Shown: positions 44,411 to 52,825 of the stretch, piece after piece
Layout of the letters: every line of letters starts with the position of its first letter
Numbering within the stretch: the first letter of the stretch is position 1
Source of the DNA: Lewinellaceae bacterium
Lineage (GTDB): Bacteria > Bacteroidota > Bacteroidia > Chitinophagales > Saprospiraceae
Length of the DNA: 64,000 nt
NCBI GenBank assembly: GCA_020636095.1
Contig: JACJYN010000004.1
Coordinates: 496,001 to 560,000 of the forward strand
Direction: 5' to 3'
Position numbers and translations under genes: made by a program
The notes under the pieces: model-generated
The model's database searches: none
Told to the model about the DNA's origin: nothing
Seen by the model: the letters and a program-made list of their open reading frames with translations, nothing else

Positions 44411-44946
44411 CTGTCCACATATTTTTCCAGTGCCTGCCGCAGCCTTTTTTTTGCATAAAAAAGCTGCGATTTGGAGGTGCCCACCGAGATGCTCATCAGG
44501 TCGGCCACCTCTTTATGGGAATAGCCTTCGATTTCGATGAGCACAAACACCATGCGGTAGCCCTCCGGCAGGGCCTGAATGGCACGCTCCAGATAATCAA
44601 TATCTATATCATGGCCCCAGTCGATGGCCTGTTCGGTTGCATGTTGGTCGAGGGGTTCGAAATTGGGTTGTCGCTTCACCTTGCTGAGGGCGGTTCGCAG
44701 GACGATGGTTTTGATCCAGGCGCCCAGGGTGGATTCCCGGCGGAAGCCCGCCAGGGCGCGAAACACCTTTAGGAAAGCTTCCTGGAGTACGTCGTTGGCC
44801 AACTCAAAGTCGTTGGTAATGCGGTAGGCCACCGTATACATGGCCCGGCTGTAGCGGCCGTACAGTTCTTTTTGCGCCCGCCGGTCGTTGGCCAGGCAGC
44901 CGTCTATCAGTTCGTCTTCCGTCATCCTGCTTGTAGCGTAGACCAT
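44407..44946 (-). CDS. ECF RNA polymerase sigma factor
   Basis: A 179-residue sigma-70 family factor. Region 2 is YSRAMYTVAYRITNDFELAN ... VLQEAFLKVFRAL, and region 4 is LPEGYRMVFVLIEIEGYSHK followed by EVADLMSISVGTSKSQLFYA, with its helix-turn-helix. The start may be ATG 44946 or the internal ATG seven codons in (MTEDELIDG). It precedes and overlaps the putative anti-sigma gene by four bases. Its regulon is unknown; the envelope protein gene downstream (42491) is a plausible target but no shared promoter was identified. Confidence 0.92.
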   Translation of the reverse strand: MVYATSRMTEDELIDGCLANDRRAQKELYGRYSRAMYTVAYRITNDFELANDVLQEAFLKVFRALAGFRRESTLGAWIKTIVLRTALSKVKRQPNFEPLDQHATEQAIDWGHDIDIDYLERAIQALPEGYRMVFVLIEIEGYSHKEVADLMSISVGTSKSQLFYAKKRLRQALEKYVDR

Positions 44947-45038
44947 AAGGCCGGAATCCCTTTTCCTTTTTGTTTTAATTTAATTATACTAAGGAGCACC
45001 GGCCAGGCCAGTAAGGTTGTATGGCCTGATTAATTAAT

Positions 45039-45686
45039 CTATTTTCCAAAAAGGATACCCACTGAAGCTAAGATGCGGGCCCGGCTTTTGTCGAATGAAT
45101 ACGGCTGGCCGTTGAAGGTGATGTGGTCGCCGAATTTGGAGAAGTTGCCTTCGTAGCGGATGTCCAGCATGAGATTCCATACGTCGAGGCCAAGGCTGGC
45201 CAGCCAGCCGAAGGTGGCCTGCTCAAATTTTTGTTCGTAGCCGCTGAAATCAGACAACTCCGAGCTGCTGTTAATAAAGATGTGAGCCTCCGGGCCGGCC
45301 TGAAAGCGGAAGGGTTTGGCCTTTACGCCAAGCAGGAGGGGGATATCCAGGTACTGGTACTTTTCCGTCCGGATGGAAGTAAGGGGCGAAGAACCGCTCA
45401 GGTCTTCCACCCGGTAATCCACCCGGTTGGAGTTGAACAGGATTTCAGGCTGGAGCAGGAAAGCGCCCAGTTGTGCCTGTATTACTGCCCCGGCGTGAAT
45501 GCCAAAGCGAGCCTGTTCCAGGTTGAGCTTCAGAAAGGGATTCCCCCCGAGGCCGTTAATATCTATTTCATTCGCATCTAATTGGGTGCTGCTCAACCCC
45601 AGCTTCAGGCCGAGTTTGACTTGAGCCAACGCGGGAATGGAAACAGATACGAGTAAAAGAAACAGCAAGGCCTTTTTCATATCCAA
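45039..45686 (-). CDS. Outer-membrane beta-barrel protein (porin-like, PorT family type)
   Basis: A 215-residue exported protein. The signal peptide (KKALLFLLLVSVSIPALA) is followed by eight or so amphipathic strands, for example VKLGLKLGLSSTQLD, GIHAGAVIQAQLGAFLLQPE and LDIPLLLGVKAKPFRFQAGP. This matches the outer membrane beta-barrel group (OMP_b-brl_2/PorT-like) common in Bacteroidota. Its role is unknown. A minus-strand CATATTTG at 45710-45717 is a weak -7 candidate. It is divergent from engB. Confidence 0.75.
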   Translation of the reverse strand: MDMKKALLFLLLVSVSIPALAQVKLGLKLGLSSTQLDANEIDINGLGGNPFLKLNLEQARFGIHAGAVIQAQLGAFLLQPEILFNSNRVDYRVEDLSGSSPLTSIRTEKYQYLDIPLLLGVKAKPFRFQAGPEAHIFINSSSELSDFSGYEQKFEQATFGWLASLGLDVWNLMLDIRYEGNFSKFGDHITFNGQPYSFDKSRARILASVGILFGK

Positions 45687-45774
45687 TTTTTTTTAGGTAC
45701 GGATTGCCGCAAATATGCAAGATTTAACGGTGAAAACGGTATAATTGTTATTTTCAAAACGAGTAAGAGGAAGT

Positions 45775-46383
45775 ATGGATATTAAGCATACGGCTTTTGC
45801 CGGGAGTTACCCTTCGGAACCGCAATGCCCGACGGATGGAAAACCGGAATATGCCTTCATCGGGCGGTCTAATGTAGGAAAATCATCTCTGGTCAATATG
45901 CTGACGGGCCGGAAAAATATCGCTCATATCTCCCGGACTCCGGGCAAGACCCAGCTGATTAACTATTACCTGGTCAATGGCGAGTGGTACCTGGTGGACC
46001 TGCCGGGCTACGGATACGCCCGGATTTCCAAAAGCAAGCGCCGGGAGTGGCGGCGTATGATCGAGGGCTATCTACAGAAACGGCAGACGCTACAGTGTGC
46101 TTTTATCCTCCTGGACGCCAATGTTCCTCCTCAGCAGATCGATATCGATTTTATCAACTGGCTGGGCAAGGCTGCTATTCCCTTTGTCATCGTTTACACC
46201 AAAACGGACCGGCTCAAACCGGAAGAGCTGGAAGCCAACGTCCTGAAAATACAGCAGGCTTTGCTCGAGCACTGGAATGAATTGCCACAGCAATTTATTA
46301 CCTCGGCGGTAAAGAACGAAGGCCAGGAAGGGATACTGCAATTCATCAGTGAGGTGAATACGCATTATTTTAATACATTATAG
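45775..46383 (+). CDS. engB: Ribosome biogenesis GTP-binding protein EngB/YsxC
   Basis: A 202-residue GTPase needed for large ribosomal subunit assembly. G1 is GRSNVGKSSLVN, G3 is DLPGYGYARISK and G4 is YTKTDRLK; switch I has the conserved SRTPGKTQLINYY. ATG 45775 gives the expected N terminus (MDIKHTAFAGSYP); an upstream TTG at 45745 would add ten unsupported residues. The acyltransferase gene begins two bases after its stop codon, so the genes from here to the channel at 48093 may form one transcript. Confidence 0.95.
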   Translation: MDIKHTAFAGSYPSEPQCPTDGKPEYAFIGRSNVGKSSLVNMLTGRKNIAHISRTPGKTQLINYYLVNGEWYLVDLPGYGYARISKSKRREWRRMIEGYLQKRQTLQCAFILLDANVPPQQIDIDFINWLGKAAIPFVIVYTKTDRLKPEELEANVLKIQQALLEHWNELPQQFITSAVKNEGQEGILQFISEVNTHYFNTL

Positions 46384-46385
46384 TT

Positions 46386-48086
46386 ATGAAAGAAGAGCCC
46401 AAGCGTCAAGAACACGTTTTTCCCAATATCGAGGATTGGCCGATCTATAAATTGAGTGAGGACCGGCGTAATTTCGTTCAGGAAATGGATGATTTCACCC
46501 TGGAGCGCTTCATGCGCAAACCATCGCCCCAATTGACGGATCTCATCTCCAAGACGATTTACCTGGAACGCATCCGGATGAAGGAAGAACCCTGGAAGGT
46601 GGATCCCCCCAATGAACGACAGTTCTGGCGAAGGGTGCAAAACAAGCTGGTAGGGCAATCGCTGGACCGCAGCAAAGAGGAGGCCCGAAAGACCAATGAG
46701 GAGATTCTCCGACAGATCATCCACCGGTACTCAGAGGAGATTGTCGGCACTTTCCGCATCAGCACTTTTCTCTTTGCCCGCCGTTTTCTGACCCTCTTCT
46801 TTACCCGCCTGCTCAATACCGCAGCGAGCCGCAACTGGCAACGGATATTGGGGTCCAAATACCGGCTGGCCGACCGGCTGCTGGTGAAAGGGAAGGTGGA
46901 AGAGGTGCGCAGCCTGATTCAGAAAGGGACCGTAGTCATTGTGCCCACCCACTTCAGCAACCTGGATTCCATCCTCATTGGTTATGCGATGGATGCGTTC
47001 GTCGGCCTGCCTTCCTTCTCCTACGGCGCCGGGCTCAACCTCTACAATACAGGTTACACAGCTTATTTTATGAACCGCCTGGGCGCTTACCGGGTCGACC
47101 GCAGAAAGAAGAACGCGATTTACCTGGAGACGCTGAAGGCCATGTCTAACCTCTCTTTACAGCGAGGCGTCAACAGCCTGTTCTTCCCGGGAGGCACCCG
47201 CTCGCGTTCGGGGTCCCTGGAATCCAAACTCAAGCTGGGCCTGATGAGTACGGTTTTGGAGGCCCAACGGGCACTCTATCAAAAGGGAGAAGACACCAAA
47301 ATATTCGTCATCCCGCTCATCCTGAGTTATCACTTTGTGCTTGAAGGGCAGTTTTTGATAGAACAGCACCTCAAGCAGATCGGTAAGGAGCGCTATATCA
47401 GGTCGAAGGACGATTTCCACAGCATCCGCCGGCAGCTTCGCTACGCCTGGCAATTCTTTTCCGAAAGTAACGATATCACACTCTCCTTCGGCCAGCCGAT
47501 GGATGTGTTGGGCAACCCGGTGGATATTGAAGGGATAAGCTATGACCAGCACGGCAACCCGATCCGGCTGGAGGAGTATTTCATGTCCAACGGAGAAATA
47601 ACCGAAGACCTGCAACGGGAATCGGAGTACACCAAGATGCTGGGAGACCGCATCGTTGAGCGGTATTATAAAGATAATATCGTGCTGACCAGCCATTTGG
47701 TGGCCTTTGCCGCCTTTGAGATTCTCAAGAATCAGAACAGCCGCCTGGATTTGTACGGTATTCTGCGCCTGCCCGCCGATGATTTTATCTTTCCCATGGA
47801 GGCCATGCGCGATGTAGTATCCCAGCTGAAAGCCACCCTGATCGATAAAAGCCAGCAAGGAAATATCAAGCTGTCGGAACAAATTCTTTGGGACGTAGAC
47901 CTGCTGATCAAAGATGGCGTCTCCCGGATGGGGACTTATCACCTGGCGAAGCCGTTGCGGTTTCGGAAAGATGGGCAGATCGTAAGCGAGAGTTTTAAAC
48001 TCTTGTATTTTTACCACAACCGGCTGGATAATTACGGCCTGGAGCAGACGATCAGCTGGAAAAAGTATGCCTTGGAAATGGTATGA
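46386..48086 (+). CDS. Acyltransferase of the PlsB/PlsC family
   Basis: A 566-residue protein of the glycerolipid acyltransferase family. Motif I is VPTHFSNLDSILIGY (H-x4-D), and the G/F-P-E/G-G-T-R block is SLFFPGGTRSRSGSLESKLK. Its large size and long N- and C-terminal extensions resemble glycerol-3-phosphate acyltransferases (PlsB-like) more than the 240-residue PlsC type. It would acylate glycerol-3-phosphate or a similar acceptor at the inner membrane. It sits between engB (2 bp gap) and the channel gene (6 bp gap) on the same strand. Confidence 0.85.
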   Translation: MKEEPKRQEHVFPNIEDWPIYKLSEDRRNFVQEMDDFTLERFMRKPSPQLTDLISKTIYLERIRMKEEPWKVDPPNERQFWRRVQNKLVGQSLDRSKEEARKTNEEILRQIIHRYSEEIVGTFRISTFLFARRFLTLFFTRLLNTAASRNWQRILGSKYRLADRLLVKGKVEEVRSLIQKGTVVIVPTHFSNLDSILIGYAMDAFVGLPSFSYGAGLNLYNTGYTAYFMNRLGAYRVDRRKKNAIYLETLKAMSNLSLQRGVNSLFFPGGTRSRSGSLESKLKLGLMSTVLEAQRALYQKGEDTKIFVIPLILSYHFVLEGQFLIEQHLKQIGKERYIRSKDDFHSIRRQLRYAWQFFSESNDITLSFGQPMDVLGNPVDIEGISYDQHGNPIRLEEYFMSNGEITEDLQRESEYTKMLGDRIVERYYKDNIVLTSHLVAFAAFEILKNQNSRLDLYGILRLPADDFIFPMEAMRDVVSQLKATLIDKSQQGNIKLSEQILWDVDLLIKDGVSRMGTYHLAKPLRFRKDGQIVSESFKLLYFYHNRLDNYGLEQTISWKKYALEMV

Positions 48087-48092
48087 TCTGTT

Positions 48093-48899
48093 ATGTTGGA
48101 AAAATTCTTCTTTTCGGAACGCAATATCATGGTGGCTATCCTGCTCAACGCCATCATTCTTTTTACCATGTACTTTCCGGCTTACCGGGATAGCCCAACC
48201 CTGGAGGGGGTCGACCATATTTTTCTTCTGTTCTTTTTGATGGAGGCGATGGTTAAGATCTATGCGTTGGGAGTCAGGGGCTACTTCAAAAACCCCTGGA
48301 ACCGCTTCGACTTCATCATTGTCATGGCGAGCCTGCCTTCGGTGCTCGTTGCCTTTGTCGATATTCCGGATACTTCGCTGCTGATCATTCTGCGCCTGTT
48401 CCGCCTGATCCGCCTGATCCGGTTTTTCCGCTTTGTCCCTCATCTCAACAAGATCATCGACGGCCTGGGGAGGGCGCTGCAGGCTTCCCTTTTTGTATTG
48501 CTGGCATTGATATTTCTCAATATCCTGCTGGCCATTTTCACCTGCCACTTTTACGCGAAAATAGCGCCGGAGTACTTCGGCGACCCCCTGATCTCGGCTT
48601 ATTCCATTTTTCAGATGTTCACTATTGAAGGATGGAATGAGATTCCGGCGCTGATTGCCGAGCGCGTTCAGAAAAACGGGTCCGATAGCGATTTTATCAG
48701 TACTACCTTCATTATTGGTATAACCCGGTTTTATTTTGTATTTATCGTGCTGATCGGCGGTATTTTCGGGATGTCTCTGGCCAACGCGGTGTTCGTTGAC
48801 GAAATGACCATGGACAATAACCAAACCCTGGAAGCTAAAATTGATAAGCTGCAGGAAGAAATCTCCGAGCTGAAACAATTGCTCAGGAAAAGGGGTTAA
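48093..48899 (+). CDS. Voltage-gated ion channel of the bacterial sodium channel type
   Basis: A 268-residue six-transmembrane channel subunit that should form tetramers in the inner membrane. S4 reads LRLFRLIRLIRFFRFV, with an arginine at every third place, as a voltage sensor. The pore loop carries FTIEGWNEIP where NaChBac has TLESW, so glycine replaces serine at the fourth filter position. S6 is FIVLIGGIFGMSLANAVF, and the C-terminal tail (NQTLEAKIDKLQEEISELKQ) is a coiled coil for tetramer assembly. Ion preference (Na+ or Ca2+) cannot be read with certainty from this filter. It lies six bases after the acyltransferase gene. Confidence 0.9.
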   Translation: MLEKFFFSERNIMVAILLNAIILFTMYFPAYRDSPTLEGVDHIFLLFFLMEAMVKIYALGVRGYFKNPWNRFDFIIVMASLPSVLVAFVDIPDTSLLIILRLFRLIRLIRFFRFVPHLNKIIDGLGRALQASLFVLLALIFLNILLAIFTCHFYAKIAPEYFGDPLISAYSIFQMFTIEGWNEIPALIAERVQKNGSDSDFISTTFIIGITRFYFVFIVLIGGIFGMSLANAVFVDEMTMDNNQTLEAKIDKLQEEISELKQLLRKRG

Positions 48900-48912
48900 A
48901 AAAGACAAAAGA

Positions 48913-49458
48913 TTGAACTTCATCGTACTCGACCTGGAAGCAACCTGCTGGGAGGGCAAGCCTCCTTCCAAGATACAGGAGACTATAGAGATCGGAGCCA
49001 TTCGCCTCAACCGATACGGGGAGGTGACCGGCGCCTTCAACAAATTCATCAAACCTATCCTCAACCCCCGGCTTTCTCATTTCTGCCGGGAGCTGACTTC
49101 TATCGAACAGGAGTACATCGACCGGGCTTATGAGTTCCCGGATGTCATCGAGGAGTTTCAGGATTGGTCAGAGATTTTCGATGAGGAATACCTGTTGTGC
49201 TCCTGGGGTGATTTTGATAGAAAAATGCTGATACAGGACTGCCGGTTGCATCAGATGGAATACGACTGGATTGAAGGCCATCATATCAACCTGAAAGGGC
49301 AATACCATGAAATAAAACGCCTGCGGCGGACCCGGGGGCTGAAGAGAACGGTAACGACTGAAGGGTTTGAATTTACCGGCACCCACCACCGGGGCATCGA
49401 CGATGCGGAGAACCTCGCCAAGGTATTTGCCAAATACCTGGATGAATGGCGGTATTGA
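48913..49458 (+). CDS. 3'-5' exonuclease (DEDDh, KapD/ERI-1-like)
   Basis: A 181-residue exonuclease. ExoI is FIVLDLEATCWEGKPP with D and E, ExoII is in CSWGDFDRKML, and ExoIII contains HHRGIDDAENLAKVF with the catalytic histidine and aspartate. The layout matches the KapD/ERI-1 group that trims RNA 3' ends; the cellular substrate is unknown. The start is TTG at 48913 (MNFIVLDLEATC), because no ATG precedes the ExoI motif. It follows the channel gene by 13 bp and is convergent with the glycosyltransferase gene. Confidence 0.88.
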   Translation: MNFIVLDLEATCWEGKPPSKIQETIEIGAIRLNRYGEVTGAFNKFIKPILNPRLSHFCRELTSIEQEYIDRAYEFPDVIEEFQDWSEIFDEEYLLCSWGDFDRKMLIQDCRLHQMEYDWIEGHHINLKGQYHEIKRLRRTRGLKRTVTTEGFEFTGTHHRGIDDAENLAKVFAKYLDEWRY

Positions 49459-49465
49459 AAAACTT

Positions 49466-50188
49466 TTACCTTTTTTTCTTCTTTTTCAACTCATACATCG
49501 AATGGATATACTTCCTGGCCAGGGGAATGATCTGCACCCGGCTGCTGGAAACGTCGTCCGTCCACTTTACCGGGAGTTCAAAGATTCTGAGCCCCAGCCA
49601 CTCTGCCGTCGTCAGCAATTCGGTGGAGAAAAACCAGCCGTCGTTTTGAGCGCCGGCCTGGTAGAGTTGGGGGTACACTTCCCGGCTAAGAAACTTAAAG
49701 CCGCACATGCCATCCGAAAAGCGGACGCCCAGGTAGAGCTTCAGCAGGAGGTTGAAAACGCGGGAGGCCACTTCCCGTTTGAACGGCCGGTTGACGACCT
49801 GGGCCCTGGGATGAAGGCGGGATCCATAGACGATGTCGAAGCCCTGGTGAGCAAGGGCATCATAGGCTTCCAGAAAATGAGGCAGGGCGGTGGCCAGGTC
49901 GAGGTCCATATAACCTACTATGTCGGCCTGAGACTGCCCCCAGGAGGTCTTTAGCGCCAGGCCGACCCCTTTTTCGGGAACCTTGACAAAAGTGATTTCC
50001 GGAACCTCTTCCGAAAGAGCCCGGGCAATGTCCAGCGTGCGGTCGGTGGAGCCATTGTCGGCGATGACGATCTGCCATTGGCCTGCCTGTGTGAAGTGCT
50101 CCCGAAGGAAACGGTGCAGGGTCCTGACATTCTGTTCGAGCGTAGCCTCTTCGTTCAGAACCGGTATGGTAATATCGAAGGTCATCAT
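49466..50188 (-). CDS. Glycosyltransferase family 2 (dolichol-phosphate mannosyltransferase-like)
   Basis: A 240-residue GT-A enzyme. FDITIPVLNEEATLEQNVRT opens the nucleotide-sugar site, IVIADNGSTDRTLDIARAL follows, and YMDLDLATALPHFLEAY holds the metal-binding D-x-D. FSDGMCGFKFLSREVYPQLY is the acceptor region. It resembles DPM1-type transferases that load a sugar onto polyprenyl phosphate. It ends in a lysine-rich tail (ELKKKKKR) and has no membrane span. It is the only gene on the minus strand between 46000 and 52800. Confidence 0.88.
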   Translation of the reverse strand: MMTFDITIPVLNEEATLEQNVRTLHRFLREHFTQAGQWQIVIADNGSTDRTLDIARALSEEVPEITFVKVPEKGVGLALKTSWGQSQADIVGYMDLDLATALPHFLEAYDALAHQGFDIVYGSRLHPRAQVVNRPFKREVASRVFNLLLKLYLGVRFSDGMCGFKFLSREVYPQLYQAGAQNDGWFFSTELLTTAEWLGLRIFELPVKWTDDVSSSRVQIIPLARKYIHSMYELKKKKKR

Positions 50189-50425
50189 GATCTGCTTGCT
50201 TTGGCTGCCTGGAGGCGGATAGTTTGGGTAATTGTGTGGCCTCTTCGTTATTCAGAAGAAACTCCTTTGACAAGGAACAACGAACAACCACCTCCAGCCT
50301 CCTTTCTGCGGGCGAAGATAGTACCTTTTTTGTGAAAATCGACGGCAGTACCGATTACAGAATTAGGCGATTTTTTCCTTACTTTGTAGATGTAAACGCT
50401 GGCTATGTCTATTTTCAGCAACTTT

Positions 50426-50433
50426 TAACTTTG
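50426..50433 (+). promoter_or_regulatory. -7 element for the coiled-coil gene pair
   Basis: TAACTTTG fits the TAnnTTTG consensus and lies 31 bp before the ATG at 50465. A second, weaker match (TTACTTTG) occurs about 50 bp further upstream. The other bases of the 276-bp gap show nothing recognisable. Confidence 0.5.
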
Positions 50434-50464
50434 CCCCGTCATCTTATCCCAAAGGGATCGGCTT

Positions 50465-51118
50465 ATGAGCATGTGGAAAAATATCAAGTCTTTGTTCGTT
50501 GTTGAAGAGGAAACGGCGCCTCAGGAAGAAAAGGCTCCCGAAGTAGCGCCTGCGCAGCCGAAAGTGGAACCGGTTAGCCGCCCCGAAGGAGCAGGCAAAG
50601 TAACCGGAAAGTTCACCGAAGTGCTGCTGCGGGCTATGAGTGAGCACAATATCGAGGGGTTTGATTACCTCGAGTACAAGAAGTCGCTGAACTCGCTGAA
50701 AGAGATGCCCATGGATGAGCCAACGCGCTATCAATCGGCATTTGCCATGGCGCAAACGATGGGAACCACCCCTCAGCATTTGATCCAAACTGCTCAGCAC
50801 TACGTCGAAGTGCTGCGGAAGGAAGAGCAAAAGTTCCAGGAAGCCCTGGCCAACCAGAAAAAGCTACAGATTGAAAGTAAGGAGCAGGCGCTCAGCAAAC
50901 TAGATGAAACGATAAAGAGCAAGGTGGAAAAAATCCGGCAGTTGACCCAGGAGATCGAAGCCCACCAGAAGGCAAAGGTGGAGCTGAATCAGGAAATCGA
51001 ATCCGCTGCCGCAAAGGTGGAGGCCACCAAGCTGGATTTCATTGCTTCTTACCAATCGCTGTCCAAACAAATCCAAAAGGATGTGGACAATATGAAGCAG
51101 TATCTAAGCATTAAGTAA
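50465..51118 (+). CDS. Coiled-coil protein of unknown function
   Basis: A 217-residue soluble protein that I do not recognise. Residues 15-45 are proline- and glutamate-rich (EEETAPQEEKAPEVAPAQPK). Residues 50-110 are compact and helical (EVLLRAMSEHNIEGFDYLEY). Residues 115-215 form a long coiled coil rich in E, K and Q (SKVEKIRQLTQEIEAHQKAK). It stands 17 bp before the membrane coiled-coil gene at 51136, so the two are probably one operon. The pairing resembles PspA- or TelA-like membrane stress systems in outline only; no such domain can be asserted. Confidence 0.72.
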   Translation: MSMWKNIKSLFVVEEETAPQEEKAPEVAPAQPKVEPVSRPEGAGKVTGKFTEVLLRAMSEHNIEGFDYLEYKKSLNSLKEMPMDEPTRYQSAFAMAQTMGTTPQHLIQTAQHYVEVLRKEEQKFQEALANQKKLQIESKEQALSKLDETIKSKVEKIRQLTQEIEAHQKAKVELNQEIESAAAKVEATKLDFIASYQSLSKQIQKDVDNMKQYLSIK

Positions 51119-51135
51119 AATTACAAATTCTAATA

Positions 51136-52167
51136 ATGGACACATATCAAAAGGAATTCAAGCCGAAATCGTTTTGGCAGCGCCCGGAGGGGGTGACGGG
51201 AATGGTCTTTTTGGCAGGCCTTGCTCTCGGCGCCGGATACCTGGTTGCCACCAATATCGGCTGGATCATCGGATTGGTTTCCAACACCATCTCCCTGGCC
51301 ATACTCCTGATCGTCCTGGCCGCCATCCTATACATGGTGCTGGACCCCAAGATGCGCAACCTGGTATGGTATGGCTATAAAAGCGTCATGCGTTGGGTCA
51401 CCGGGCTTTTTGTTCAGTTGGACCCCATCGGGATTCTGAAGTCTTATGTAGATAACCTCAAGGACAACCTGCGTAAGATGAACAAACAGATCAGCATGCT
51501 GCGGGGCCAGATGCACAAACTGCAGGAGATCATCTACAATAATAAGAAACAGATCGAAAGCAACCTTCAACTGGCGAGTAAGGCGAAAGCCAGCAATAAG
51601 CAGGCCGTCATGATCCTCAAGTCGCGCAAAGCCGGCCGCCTCAAGGAGTCTAACATGCGACTGGAGGACCTTTACCAGAGAATGGAGGTGCTTTACCGGG
51701 TGCTAACCAAAATGTACGAGAACTCCCAAATCCTGATGGAAGACATCAAAGATCAGGTGGAAGTCAAAGAGCAGGAGCGAAAAGCAATCCACGCCAGCCA
51801 TAGCGCCATGCGCTCGGCGATGAGCATCATGTCCGGCGACCCGGACCGGCGGGCTATGTTTGATTCAGCTATGGAAGCTATTGCCGATGACGTAGCCAGC
51901 AAGGTGGGCGAAATGGAGCGTTTCATGGACATGTCGGCCAACTTCATGGATTCTATTGACCTGAAGAACGGTATTTTTGAGGAGGAAGGTATGAAGATGC
52001 TGGAAAAATGGGAAAAAGAAGGCGTTTCTCTCATTTTGGGGGAAGAGAAACAAAGCCTCCTGCTGCAAGCTAATAATGAGGCAGAAGTGCTAGATCTGAA
52101 CCAGCCTATCAAGGAACCCATCCGGGAGGCGGGACACAGGAACCAGTACGATACTTTTTTTGAGTAA
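51136..52167 (+). CDS. Membrane protein with long coiled coil, unknown function
   Basis: A 343-residue protein. Two hydrophobic spans at about 19-38 (GMVFLAGLALGAGYLVATNI) and 42-64 (SLAILLIVLAAILYMVL) anchor it. The cytoplasmic remainder is helical coiled coil (KMNKQISMLRGQMHKLQEII ... RLEDLYQRMEVLYRVL), ending in an acidic tail. The family is not recognised. It is co-directional with the coiled-coil gene 17 bp upstream and followed by a strong hairpin at 52174-52208. A structural role at the membrane is the most that can be said. Confidence 0.72.
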   Translation: MDTYQKEFKPKSFWQRPEGVTGMVFLAGLALGAGYLVATNIGWIIGLVSNTISLAILLIVLAAILYMVLDPKMRNLVWYGYKSVMRWVTGLFVQLDPIGILKSYVDNLKDNLRKMNKQISMLRGQMHKLQEIIYNNKKQIESNLQLASKAKASNKQAVMILKSRKAGRLKESNMRLEDLYQRMEVLYRVLTKMYENSQILMEDIKDQVEVKEQERKAIHASHSAMRSAMSIMSGDPDRRAMFDSAMEAIADDVASKVGEMERFMDMSANFMDSIDLKNGIFEEEGMKMLEKWEKEGVSLILGEEKQSLLLQANNEAEVLDLNQPIKEPIREAGHRNQYDTFFE

Positions 52168-52173
52168 GTCGAT

Positions 52174-52208
52174 AAGATTTTCCAGATTTCTAAAATCTGG
52201 AAAATCTT
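52174..52208. terminator. 16-bp perfect hairpin, probable bidirectional terminator
   Basis: AAGATTTTCCAGATTT (52174-52189) pairs without mismatch with AAATCTGGAAAATCTT (52193-52208) across a three-base loop. It lies seven bases after the stop codon at 52167. The A+T-rich stem gives a T-rich end on both strands, though there is no long T-tract. It could also be a small palindromic repeat. Confidence 0.65.
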
Positions 52209-52246
52209 AATATAATAATCCGCCTTTTTCCCGCGTTCTTGCCCGT

Positions 52247-52822
52247 ATGAAGCAACGAACGATCCTCACTATCCTGTTTTTTCTACCTGTGCTGGCCTTC
52301 GCCCAATCCTACAATACCGCCCTGGGCATGCGCCTGGGCACCGATTATGGCGTTACCATCAAGCAACGAGTGGCCAAAACCACCAGCCTGGAAGCCATTA
52401 TCCAATCGAGCCTTCAACGGGAAGAGGCGCAGATCACTTTATTGGTGGAGCAGCACTTCCCTTTAGTCTCCCGCCGCTTTAATGTGTACGCCGGAGGAGG
52501 GCTGCACAAAGGCTGGGTTACCCGCGATAATGCAGCGGACGAACCGGTTTACAAAGCCCCCTTTGGCCTTAGCCTGATTGCCGGCATTGAGGCTTCGCTG
52601 GGCCGGTTGAATGTATCCTACGATTTCAAACCGGCCATCAACCTGAGCGGAGGCAAGCACACCATTTACAGCCAAACCGGCGTGTCGCTGCGCTATGTGA
52701 TCGTGAAACGGCCCTGGCTGAACGACCCCAAAGCCAAAAGAAAACGCCAAAGGGAACGCGAACGCCGCCGCCGGAATAAGGATGGCGATGGCTTCAATTG
52801 GAAGTTCTGGGAAAACTGGTGA
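52247..52822 (+). CDS. Exported beta-barrel-like protein with basic tail
   Basis: A 191-residue exported protein: signal peptide (TILTILFFLPVLAFAQ), then amphipathic strands of a small outer-membrane barrel (LGMRLGTDYGVTIKQRV; RFNVYAGGGLHKGWV; LNVSYDFKPAINLSGG). The C terminus is strongly basic (KAKRKRQRERERRRR) and ends GFNWKFWENW. I do not recognise the family. Bases 52448-52822 are repeated as a 5'-truncated copy at 56432-56803, because this gene forms the left border of a tandem duplication. Confidence 0.75.
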   Translation: MKQRTILTILFFLPVLAFAQSYNTALGMRLGTDYGVTIKQRVAKTTSLEAIIQSSLQREEAQITLLVEQHFPLVSRRFNVYAGGGLHKGWVTRDNAADEPVYKAPFGLSLIAGIEASLGRLNVSYDFKPAINLSGGKHTIYSQTGVSLRYVIVKRPWLNDPKAKRKRQRERERRRRNKDGDGFNWKFWENW

Positions 52823-52825
52823 GGT

